Positions 54,801-64,000 of a stretch of 64,000 nucleotides of DNA are shown here, piece by piece (within the stretch, counting starts at the first letter, position 1; every line of letters begins with the position of its first letter). The notes under the pieces were generated by a model. It was not told the origin of the DNA. It searched no databases and saw nothing but the letters and a program-made list of their open reading frames with translations. The stretch is from Amphimedon queenslandica (taxonomy: Eukaryota; Porifera; Demospongiae; Haplosclerida; Niphatidae), in contig NW_003546280.1 of NCBI RefSeq assembly GCF_000090795.2, positions 360,509 through 424,508 of the forward strand. The letters run 5' to 3'. The position numbers and the translations under genes are program-made.

Positions 54801-54986
54801 CCACAAAGATATGAAGTAATAATAATATTTTACTTGTGTATGTATATGCATTTATTAATGGTCCCTCTTTTCTCTCAGGGTGGTAGAGAAGTCTCTGATT
54901 TCTTAAAGTTCATTAAAGACAATGCTACCAATAAACCTGTTAAGGTTGAAGGAGAGAAAAGCAAGAAAAAGAAGAAGGAGCTGTAA
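51818..54986 (+). CDS. PDIA3: Protein disulfide isomerase A3 (ERp57)
   Basis: An ER-lumen thiol oxidoreductase acting on glycoproteins. The first exon is 51818-51969; the next starts at 52018. The chosen start gives a signal peptide ([17 protein letters not shown]). The order is thioredoxin domain a with [16 protein letters not shown], then [13 protein letters not shown]. Redox-inactive b and b' follow ([23 protein letters not shown]). Domain a' has [20 protein letters not shown] and [12 protein letters not shown], then [13 protein letters not shown]. Both CGHC active sites are intact. The Lys-rich tail ends KKKKKEL; human PDIA3 ends QEDL, so the retrieval signal is a variant KKEL. A MITE lies in one intron. 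PDIA3 rather than PDIA1 is supported by the b' segment and the basic tail. Confidence 0.95.
53483..53958. mobile_element. hAT-like MITE copy with both ends in a PDIA3 intron
   Basis: The left end CAGAGCTTCCCACAATG and the right end (reverse complement CAGGGTTGCCCACAGGAT) are inverted. Flanking 8-mers ATTATCAT and ATCATTAT match at 6 of 8 positions, a weak duplication. Core units occur in both orientations, so the copy is internally palindromic. Confidence 0.68.
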
Positions 54987-55242
54987 TGAACTATTGTTTT
55001 GCATCTTTTTTTGTAACAATTAAAAAATTTAATAATGAGGCAACAATGCATTGCATACAGCTGCTATTAACAAGAGTACATGATATACTCCTGCTCTTAT
55101 TTATTGTAGTAAAAGTTTTGCAGATGATCAGGCTTGTTTTTTTTTTAATAATAAGAAAATAAGTGATAAGATTTTTTATTTACGTAGTACCGTATCTAAA
55201 TGTCTAGTTTCTAATTATCAATATTTCAAGGGGTGGTCGCTC

Positions 55243-56823
<1,581 letters not shown>

Positions 56824-56860
56824 AAAAAGATTCTCTCTCTCTTTGTACACTAATATTAAT

Positions 56861-56866
56861 AATAAA
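56861..56866 (+). terminator. Polyadenylation signal AATAAA after GOLPH3
   Basis: Canonical hexamer 38 nt after the stop codon. It implies a short 3' UTR if used. Confidence 0.5.
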
Positions 56867-57024
56867 GGCAACGTCTATAGGAAAAAAATAACAAAATTAA
56901 TAATGACAATAACAGTAATTAATTAATTATTATTATTATTATTTTAAAATTAATTAATTTTTGTGTAATAGTTTCCACGTGGGTAGGGCATTAATTGGAA
57001 TAAAGCTGAGAAATTGCGAGAATT

Positions 57025-59819
57025 ATGTCATCACGTCTTTTCTACTTCTCTCTTGTCGTTAGAGAGACTAATGGTCGGGTGTGCTGGTCTAAGAGAAGAT
57101 TATTGGCAACCAGTCGGTGTTTAGTATGTAGTACTAACGAGAAAAAACAATCAAAACGTTTAGTGAGTATAATTATACATATTATATACATACTGTATTG
57201 TAGATTATATATATATAGTCAGTTCTCACTGTTGATATACATAATAAATTGCTTGATTAATTACAGTATAGTTGATAATTTTTGGAAGGGAGACTATCTT
57301 AGACAATTTGTGAAAATTAAATTTCACCATTTTGAACCGTTATGCACATGTTCAATGACGCATGGCTATAAATTTGCCAACTTAAATAACTCACCATACG
57401 CTAATTCTTTAAAATTACCAGCTATAATATACCTGTTACTCCTACAGCAATTTATTTATAATTATTTATTATTGTTATGTTCAATCAAGGGCACCCCATA
57501 TATCATATTACGGTACGAGAGCAATGGAAAGGGAAATGACAAGACTCCTCCTCCTTCTCCTGATGGCGGAGTCTTTAGAACATTTATTGATAATTTGAGG
57601 AAGAATTTAGAGAAAAATAAAGAAATGCAAGAGAACTTGAAGGCATTTGAGGAAGAGAGGGACCGTATTGTAAAAAATGATGCAGTTAAACTGTTTAAAG
57701 AGAAATTATCAGGAACACAAGTATGTCAATCTATTGCACAAAGTGACATGTACATAATGTACTTTCTGTGTTGCTCTTTCTCTCCCTCTCTCTTTATTCT
57801 CTTTCTTTGTAGCAATGGTTGATTACTGTTACTCTTAAAAGTGTGGATTACACTAGAGCTGGTTTAACATCTTTTAGAAAATCTGTCAGTCAAGTGAGTT
57901 TGATTGCTATTATAAAAGTACACGTGTTCTTATCTTGTGTAGCAAGTTTGAGCTAATTCCGATCGAATTTGGATTTTTTATGAATTTTTAAAGTTACATG
58001 CATGTGTACTTTAAATGCCATGTACTGTATTGTAGTGCTTGTCAGCTCATGAAGCTCATGCTGTTTAGCTCACTTAGCATGCTTTGTGGTAAACCCTACT
58101 CCTCATACATGTACATATAGCTTTATGTTCACACTATGATTTTTGTGTTTATAATGCTAGTTGTTTGGTAAATTTTCTGAATCAGAAGTTGGAAAACAAA
58201 GTCACAGGGTCACACGAGAGGTAAGAAATACATATACATGTACATGTATATATACTGTACATGTACATGTATCTTTGCTTAGTGTTATTATACATGTACA
58301 TGTATGTATATGTACATGTACAATGTACATTGTATCAAACCTGTAGGTGGGTAAGAAAGCTCAAGAAACTGCCGAGAGGTTATCTGGTCAAGCTGAAGCC
58401 ATTGGCAAAACTGAAATCTACAAAACCGTCTCAAAAGTAAGTACATGTACATGTACATGTTCCTAATAAATTATGCATGTATATTTAAATGTACATGCAT
58501 TATGTGTGTGTGTATTTCATTTAGGGTGCAGAGACAGTAAAGGAAGATTTATTAGATGACATTATCAAGGAATCAGGACCATACAAACCACCAGGTGATT
58601 ATCCTAGCTAAAGAGCGCCACTCTCATTACTCCCACTCTCTCTCTGTTACTATTTTTAGAACAAATTCTAAAGAGAAGTGAGAGGAGCAGTTATACTGAT
58701 CAGGAACAACAAGCTACAGCTGCTAATGTTATACAGCCTGACGAGTATGTACATGTACATGTACAGATTAATGTACAATTTAATGTTTTGTTTGTATTTT
58801 TTAGTGAAACTAAAGATGTTATTGTGACAAGGACATCAAAATTGAAAGAGAAATGGGACAAATTCAGAGAAAATAATCCAATCTCCAACAGTGAGTGCAT
58901 GTTGTTCATATTATCCAAATGTTATTCCTTCAATTTTTGTGTGTCTCTCTTTCTCTCAGTGATGTATGGTTTACGGATGCGTTATGACGAAAGCGATAAT
59001 ATACTAATAAGAGCATCAAGAACTGTGACAGATAAAATATCCTTTGGTAATAATATTGAATAATTGTTAAAGTATTATTTTTATTGATAGAGGGTATGAG
59101 CCAGCAGTCAGATTTATCACTGACACTGGCTGAGATACATAAAGTTGATCCGTCCTTTGATAAAGAAGTGTTTATCAGTGAGTGTAAGAATGACATTATT
59201 CCTACCATACTGGAGGCATTCCTTCAAGGGAAGGTAGACATATTGAAGGATTGGTGCCACGAAGCAGTAAGTAAAATAATGTATTATTTATGCATATTTT
59301 GTGGCAATTATTAATTTTTGTAAGGCTTTTAATGTACTTTCTGCTATCATAAAGCAAAAGGAAGGAGACAAGAGTGTATCTAAAGTTCTTGAAGTTCACA
59401 ATGTTGATGTAAGATGAGAGTTTTTTTTATTTTACATTCTTAATAACTCAAAAATTTCTACTCTTATAATGCTATACTTGACAATAAAATGCAATAAAAA
59501 TTTGAGCAAGGACCATGTAACGTGTAGCAATTTCTTTTATTAAACAGATATTGGGTGGAAAAGTTTTAGACCAAGGCCCAGTTATGATACTCACCTTCAC
59601 TGCACAACAAGTCACAACTAAAACAGAAGATTCATCAATTGATGTAAGTACAGGTATTACATGTACAGTAGTGTTATCATTATAATTTATTATTAGGAGA
59701 CACTAGAGAACATAATGTATGTGTGGGCATTGTGTAGAGATCAAAGTATTTATGATCCAAAAGTTGCATGGAGGATAATGGAATTTGGAATACAGGCGTC
59801 TGGCAGATTATTAGTATAA
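57025..59819 (+). CDS. TIMM44: Mitochondrial import inner membrane translocase subunit TIM44
   Basis: It tethers mtHsp70 to the TIM23 channel on the matrix side. The start at 57025 gives a basic, Ser-rich presequence (MSSRLFYFSLVVRETNGR). Following parts are FIDNLRKNLEKNKEMQENLK, a basic helical central region with ETVKEDLLDD and GPYKPP, and KEKWDKFRENNPISN. The C-terminal Tim44 domain has MRYDESDNILIRASR, VDPSFDKEVFI, CKNDIIPTILEAFL, DILKDWCHEA and MYVWALCRDQSIYDP. The stop is at 59817-59819. The first intron is ambiguous: the frame stays open from 57025 to 57822, but 57160 to about 57490 has donor GTGAGT and non-coding composition, so I treat it as intron. Other exons were placed approximately. 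Confidence 0.94.
57930..58110. mobile_element. Partial hAT-like MITE copy in a TIMM44 intron
   Basis: It has the family's GTTCTTATCTTGTGTAGCAA and TTTGGATTTTTTATGAATTT core, the edge block GCATGCTTTGTGG and the terminus GTAAACCCTA in inverse orientation. The opposite end is missing. Confidence 0.6.
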
Positions 59820-60056
59820 TGAATGATCTTTGAAGAATCTTATGTGTATAATTGTATATAAAAGTATATTATTTTTGTTGTTTTTGTCATACTTTTTCTG
59901 TATGAGTATAGTATATGGTAGCATCATTACTCACTCAATGTCACAAAATGTGTATTTATATAAATACAATTAAGTTAATCGTTCCATTCTATGGTGTAAT
60001 GTCTTATTTATTTTAACAAAAATTTATCTAATCAGTGAAAAATGATGTCTAAAGTC
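59820..60056. other. Convergent TIMM44-PPIB intergenic region
   Basis: 237 bp of AT-rich DNA between two stop codons. It must hold both 3' UTR ends. No clear feature beyond AT-rich sequence. Confidence 0.6.
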
Positions 60057-61314
60057 TTATTCTTTATCAATGTTAAATGGCTCGATCTCTATTTCTCCAC
60101 AATCTTCAATGGTCACATCTTTGACCGGCTTATCGTTTGATCCTGTCTCTGTGTTCTCCACTTGTGTCACAACATCCTAAAATACAATAACTATTATGAA
60201 TCAGGTCTCATGTACATAATAAAATAACAAAGACATGTACATGTATCTAGCAAGCTGGTCGTCTTATTCACACGTCCATAAACAAAGTACATAACCACTC
60301 TAATGATTAATAATAATTACAGACTGTGGGTTAAGGCTATCATACGCCATCAAACTTGTTTCATGAAAAATCTTTTATACAGGAGTCAATGGAGTCTGAA
60401 ACATGTTTCACGAAGTAAAAAATTTTCAACTTTATGAAACACGTTTCAGGCTCCATTGACTCCTGTATAAAAGATGGTTCATGAAACAAGTTTGATGGTG
60501 TATGATAGCCTTTATTCATACAACAGAAGAATGGTAGGTAGATGTTTGTTTTATGTGGTTTACTAAAGCAGTGCAGCTGTTGGCTTTATAGAGTACCATA
60601 CCCTCTATTTACTCAATGCTATGAATACACTACACATACTGTACACATAATGTAGTACTGGTATTGTTCCTTTGTTCTCTTACCATTCCACTGAGTACTT
60701 TTCCAAAGACAACATGGCGTCCGTCCAACCAACTGGTCTTTACTGTTGTGATGAAGAACTGTGACCCGTTGGTGTCCTTGCCAGCATTAGCCATGCTTAG
60801 CCAGCCGGGTCCAAGGTGCTTCAATTTAAAGTTCTCATCAGGGAACTTATCGCCATAAATACTCTTACCTAGTGGGGAAAAGGAATAATTATTTTATTAT
60901 TGGTTTGTACCTCCAGTTCCATCTCCTTTAGTAAAGTCTCCTCCCTGTATCATGAAACTTTTGATGACACGGTGAAACTTGCTGCCTTTGTAACCAAAAC
61001 CTTTCTGCAAAAATAAATGCAGAATTTTAATAATTATAATTATTATCTTTATTTTGTAGTACCGTGTGTTTAGATAGTTGAACAAAGTTATCAACAGTCT
61101 TTGGTACTGTCTTGCCAAACAAGCCAATCTCAACCCGACCTACATTTTCACCTCCAATTGCAATATCAAAATAAACCTAACACAATTCACTTGATAATTG
61201 TCTGTAATATCTTGCTCATACTTTGTTAGTTACAAGTGGACCCTTTGCAGAAAGTACAGAGGATATTATTCCAACCAACAACAGGCACAAGACACTGACA
61301 AGAGCAGCTTTCAT
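60057..61314 (-). CDS. PPIB: Peptidyl-prolyl cis-trans isomerase B (cyclophilin B, ER)
   Basis: Five exons (61222-61314, 61063-61176, 60911-61004, 60684-60868, 60057-60176) join in phase to 201 aa; human PPIB has 216. A signal peptide ([19 protein letters not shown]) is followed by the cyclophilin fold. Catalytic residues are present: Arg and Phe in [21 protein letters not shown] and the Trp in [11 protein letters not shown]. The C-terminus EPFNIDKE matches the vertebrate PFAIAKE ER-retention tail, which separates it from cytosolic and mitochondrial cyclophilins. It assists proline isomerisation of secreted proteins and works with PDIs. Its large intron carries a fold-back MITE, and an NRF1-type site lies upstream. 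Confidence 0.97.
60334..60511. mobile_element. Fold-back MITE in a PPIB intron, flanked by TTA
   Basis: Two arms of about 80 bp are inverted with roughly 8 mismatches around a short A/T-rich loop near 60422. The element runs from AGGCTATCATACGCCATCAA to its inverse ending GTATGATAGCCT. TTA flanks both sides (60331-60333 and 60512-60514), fitting a 3-bp TWA target of the PIF/Harbinger type. It has no coding capacity. Confidence 0.7.
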
Positions 61315-61399
61315 CTTAAAGCTCAGCGCCACTCTCAATTGTCAATTGACTTGCAATGACTTTTTGAAACCGGACCCTCCTTTAGGCGGGGATTTCTAT

Positions 61400-61410
61400 T
61401 GCGCATGCGT
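61400..61410. promoter_or_regulatory. NRF1-type palindrome upstream of PPIB
   Basis: TGCGCATGCGT lies about 86 bp upstream of the PPIB start codon (minus strand). It matches the YGCGCAYGCGCR consensus of NRF1. It lies just outside the left end of the transposon at 61435. Confidence 0.5.
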
Positions 61411-61434
61411 AGTGGATTTCATTTCTTTTTTTTA

Positions 61435-62590
61435 CAGTCGGGTGGCCAAGCAACCGGAAGTCCATATAAATTGTGTATAAACCTATTTCTAGTTCATTTG
61501 CGCAACTGCGTGGGTGGTAGCGTACATAGACACATAGAAACTTGAATAGAATCAGAGGACTATCACAGCAGTGGACTTGCCACAATGAGAGATAAAGTGC
61601 TTGATCAATAGAGCACATCATTTATGAAAACAGCAAATCTATGCTGTTTTTTGGGGAACTTACAGCTAATTTTTAACACAATAATTCTATTTGTTAGAAA
61701 AATATTCCTACACAAGAAATACTTATAAAACTACAATTATCTTGTAAAGACACCTTTTAAGCACTACATACCAAAATTTCATAATTGCACTCCAAAGAAT
61801 ACTGAAGTTATAATTTTTTCATTGTTAAGTATAACTAAATTGATTAAAATTTATTATTAAAATTGTAATAAATCATGATATCTTTAGCCAGGAAGAAGAT
61901 AATTGGAATCAATGTCTATATCCTCACAATAACCTTCATCTATAATGCCAAAATAGCCAACCAGGTACTTAACACAGTTCAAATGAGTACAAATATGAAT
62001 TGAAATTGCGGCTGTCATGAAAGCTCAAGATATCTGCCAAATACAGGTATAAAGAAAGTTAAAAACCAGTGCAATAACTACAATATACATATATATCAAG
62101 AATTATAAGTTATACTTATGGATAAAACAATGCTACACACATACAAACACATAGCTAGGCTACTTGTTGGGACCTTTCATTTGTTAGAAAAGTGTTCCCT
62201 TTTCTCCTACAGCAATGAAACTTCTGCAGAATAACAGGTATCTATAATACTAATAAACTACCTTGTAACTGTGATTGCATTAGCTCTATTTTACAAGTTA
62301 TAGAATTTAATATGATTTTTGTGTCAGCCATTTTTAATCCTTACAGTGGAAATAAGCGCCTGAAACACGAACAGTTCTTGATTATAAATGTAGAAGATCA
62401 GTTATCTACATCTTTATCCAATGCTAAAGGTGCAAAGAACATCAAAGCAACTGTAGACTTCTTAGTTTTGACATAAATAATCAAAATAGAGAAGAGGTAC
62501 TACCACACCAAAAGCCAGCCATTTTGACAAAAACGACTTAAAACGTCACTTCCGGTTTGCAATAGATTTTGGTGTTTGGCCACCCGACTG
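61435..62590. mobile_element. Non-autonomous DNA transposon with terminal inverted repeats, TTA target duplication
   Basis: The left end CAGTCGGGTGGCCAAGCA and the right end (reverse complement CAGTCGGGTGGCCAAACA) match at 17 of 18 bases. A further inner block ACCGGAAGT occurs near both ends in inverted order. TTA flanks both sides (61432-61434 and 62591-62593), fitting PIF/Harbinger-like insertion. The 1,156-bp interior is AT-rich, with imperfect internal repeats around TTTGTTAGAAAA (near 61690 and 62180). I find no ORF. Confidence 0.7.
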
Positions 62591-62782
62591 TTAAGTTTAC
62601 TTTAGAAGTACATGGACTATAGATGCATGCGAAGGTAATTGGTCCATAGTTGGTCATGTCAATCATCATACTGTTATTAACAACCATTGTCAGCCAAGTG
62701 AGCCAGCTGTACTTCTGTTATACGTGGGTGACTGGGTGCTTGCAAAATCGGTATCGGTGCCTACTGTTGGTACTTGCGAATA

Positions 62783-63104
62783 ATGGCAGGGAATTTTCGG
62801 GCTCATCCAAGATATTTTCTCAATTTTCTGCAGCAGCCACCCCCCTATCAGCCTCTAATTTTCCTGCAGGTATACCATGGATTTACTCCAATCCGAATGA
62901 TCTGTCCTCATTGCCAGAATCAACTGATGACAAACTTGTCTTATCAGTAATCATCATATTCTATTGGTGCTCCTTGCTATTGGTGTTACTTTGTTCAAAT
63001 TTGACTTCCTGGGATGCCTGAGTATGCTGCTCTTTATCTTGGCTCTTTTGATAAGTGGATTCAAAGCAATCATTCATATTTGTCCTTTTGATCCAGACTA
63101 TTAA
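62783..63104 (+). pseudogene. LITAF-like gene copy interrupted by a frameshift
   Basis: From ATG at 62783 the frame reads a short Pro/Gln-rich N-part (QQPPPYQPL), then PIRMICPHCQNQLMTNLSYQ, which matches PIQMVCPHCQTQMMTNVSYE of the intact neighbour, before TAA at 62948. The expected hydrophobic segment resumes in the next frame (ILLVLLAIGVTLF, CLSMLLFILALLISGFKAI) and ends HICPFDPDY at 63104. The second CxxC is CPFD, so a zinc-binding Cys is lost as well. The shift and the lost Cys indicate a decaying duplicate. A sequencing error or unusual splicing cannot be excluded. Confidence 0.68.
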
Positions 63105-63171
63105 CTTTTTTATAATTTACCTGTATTCGTTAAAATTACCGTGTGATTTGTCAATCGGAGGCATTCTCTAT

Positions 63172-63182
63172 TGCGCATGCGC
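63172..63182. promoter_or_regulatory. NRF1-type palindrome upstream of LITAF
   Basis: TGCGCATGCGC is a perfect match to the NRF1 consensus core, centred about 97 bp before the start codon at 63274. It shares the wider context TCTATTGCGCATGCG with the site upstream of PPIB. Confidence 0.55.
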
Positions 63183-63273
63183 TTTTGGATCAATTCAAGC
63201 CCCACCTATCTGTCAGACTCAGTGAACTTATTCTTGAACATTGGGACACAAAACTTTTAAAGATCTGAAGATT

Positions 63274-63771
63274 ATGTCAGACAAGGAGCCTCTTCTTCAG
63301 CAGCCATCAACTGCTCCTCCTCCCCAGTACGACTATCAGCCTCCTCCACAACAGCAGCAGGCCGGAGGTTATGGCGGTACTCCGCAGTACCCTCAACCTG
63401 CTTACCCCCCACCGCCCCAGCCTGGTTATCCACCTCCCCAAGCCCCTCCATACCCTCAGGCTGGCTACCAACCTCACCCTCACGTGTACCAGCCACCTCA
63501 TACAGTCGCTATGGGGACTCAGGCCATGTACTTTGGCTCTTCTCCAATTCAAATGGTTTGCCCTCACTGTCAGACTCAAATGATGACAAATGTATCTTAT
63601 GAGGCTGGTACCATGACCTGGCTCGCTGTTGGGTTCTTTTTCATACTTGGTTTCTTTGTGCTTATCAGTTGGTGTCTCTGCTGGTTGCCTCTTATGATGG
63701 ACGGGCTTAAAGATATAGTCCACACTTGCCCCAACTGCAATCATGTCGTAGGCACTAATAGGAGGATGTAG
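63274..63771 (+). CDS. LITAF: LITAF-domain protein (endosomal/lysosomal, zinc-binding)
   Basis: A single-exon 165-aa protein. The Pro/Gln/Tyr-rich N-terminus (PPPQYDYQPPPQQQ, PPPPQPGYPPP) is of the type that binds WW-domain and ESCRT-associated proteins. The LITAF domain has PIQMVCPHCQTQMMT, a hydrophobic membrane-inserting helix (WLAVGFFFILGFFVLISWCL) and a second zinc knuckle, HTCPNCNHVVGT. Family members are monotopic proteins on late endosomes. I chose the ATG at 63274; an upstream in-frame TTG at 63241 is unlikely to be used. A damaged paralog lies 170 bp upstream. Confidence 0.93.
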   Translation: MSDKEPLLQQPSTAPPPQYDYQPPPQQQQAGGYGGTPQYPQPAYPPPPQPGYPPPQAPPYPQAGYQPHPHVYQPPHTVAMGTQAMYFGSSPIQMVCPHCQTQMMTNVSYEAGTMTWLAVGFFFILGFFVLISWCLCWLPLMMDGLKDIVHTCPNCNHVVGTNRRM

Positions 63772-64000
63772 GGGAAAGAGTGTGTGACTTGTGTGGCTGG
63801 TATATTTTATGTTGCTTTATAACTCATCTTAAAGTACTTTTATAAACAATACTGTATTGTGTTTATTTTTTCGTAAAATTTCCGTTTAATTTTATTATCT
63901 CCGTATACTATGGACACGTGGAATCACATGGCAAGCAATGACTTTTAAGACTAAAATATTTTTTAAATATGACACATAATTATCTTTATTTTACTCTCTT

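Noticed and set aside
57025-57822. A single long TIMM44 first exon of 265 codons
   Set aside because: The middle part (about 57160-57490) is Ile/Tyr-rich, unlike any TIM44, and has a good GTGAGT donor. I read it as an intron that happens to stay open.
62650-63021. A 123-residue membrane-protein-like reading frame
   Set aside because: It is the third frame of the damaged LITAF copy. The frame with PIRMICPHC and the frame with the second knuckle carry the homology; this one does not.
63241-63273. An upstream TTG start for LITAF
   Set aside because: TTG initiation is rare in animals, and the ATG at 63274 begins the expected acidic N-terminus MSDKEPLL.

Overview
The window is eukaryotic nuclear DNA from an early-branching animal, most likely a demosponge such as Amphimedon (inference, not a database match). 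The evidence is a dense set of intron-rich animal genes with mostly short GT-AG introns, AT-rich non-coding DNA, animal-specific families (DMXL/rabconnectin-3, a single MEK1/2-type kinase, an RGM-like protein, CHD1, GOLPH3, LITAF), and a tandem cluster of secreted fibrinogen-like proteins of the type abundant in sponges and cnidarians. There are no bacterial operons, CRISPR arrays or rRNA genes.

Layout. 1-2821 (-): 5' and central part of a kelch-repeat/coiled-coil gene that runs off the left edge. 3159-16299 (+): DMXL (V-ATPase assembly factor). 16605-21553 (-): four intronless fibrinogen-like secreted-protein genes in tandem. 21737-22296 (-): NDUFA8 (complex I), followed by an AT-rich tandem-repeat block. 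23559-29673 (-): MAP2K1/2 (MEK), 11 exons, every exon phase reconciled, 389 aa. 29963-32899 (+): RGM/hemojuvelin-like GPI protein, 3 exons, 523 aa. 32900-34950: gene-poor and repeat-rich. 34951-39112 (-): unrecognised basic, AT-hook-like nuclear protein. 39386-51513 (+): CHD1 chromatin remodeller. 51818-54986 (+): PDIA3/ERp57. 55243-56823 (+): GOLPH3. 57025-59819 (+): TIMM44. 60057-61314 (-): PPIB (cyclophilin B). 61435-62590: non-autonomous transposon with terminal inverted repeats. 62783-63104 (+): frameshifted LITAF-like copy. 63274-63771 (+): intact LITAF.

The genes do not form one pathway. Several serve the secretory system or organelles (DMXL, PDIA3, GOLPH3, PPIB, LITAF), two are mitochondrial (NDUFA8, TIMM44), two concern chromatin or the nucleus (CHD1 and its divergent neighbour), and two concern signalling (MEK, RGM). 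Three gene pairs are head-to-head with about 275-340 bp between start codons, so shared promoters are likely.

The main second-look items are: a perfect ER-stress element upstream of PDIA3; an RGM-like protein whose GDPH self-cleavage site is replaced; a MITE family with hAT-like ends, 8-bp target-site duplications and a tandem ~187-bp core, with every copy I found lying in an intron; a chimeric (gene-converted) member of the fibrinogen-like cluster; two further MITE-type elements flanked by TTA; a frameshifted LITAF copy; and matching NRF1-type palindromes the same distance upstream of PPIB and LITAF. Exon edges were placed by hand from splice signals and reading phase. Those of DMXL, CHD1, PDIA3 and TIMM44 are only partly itemised.
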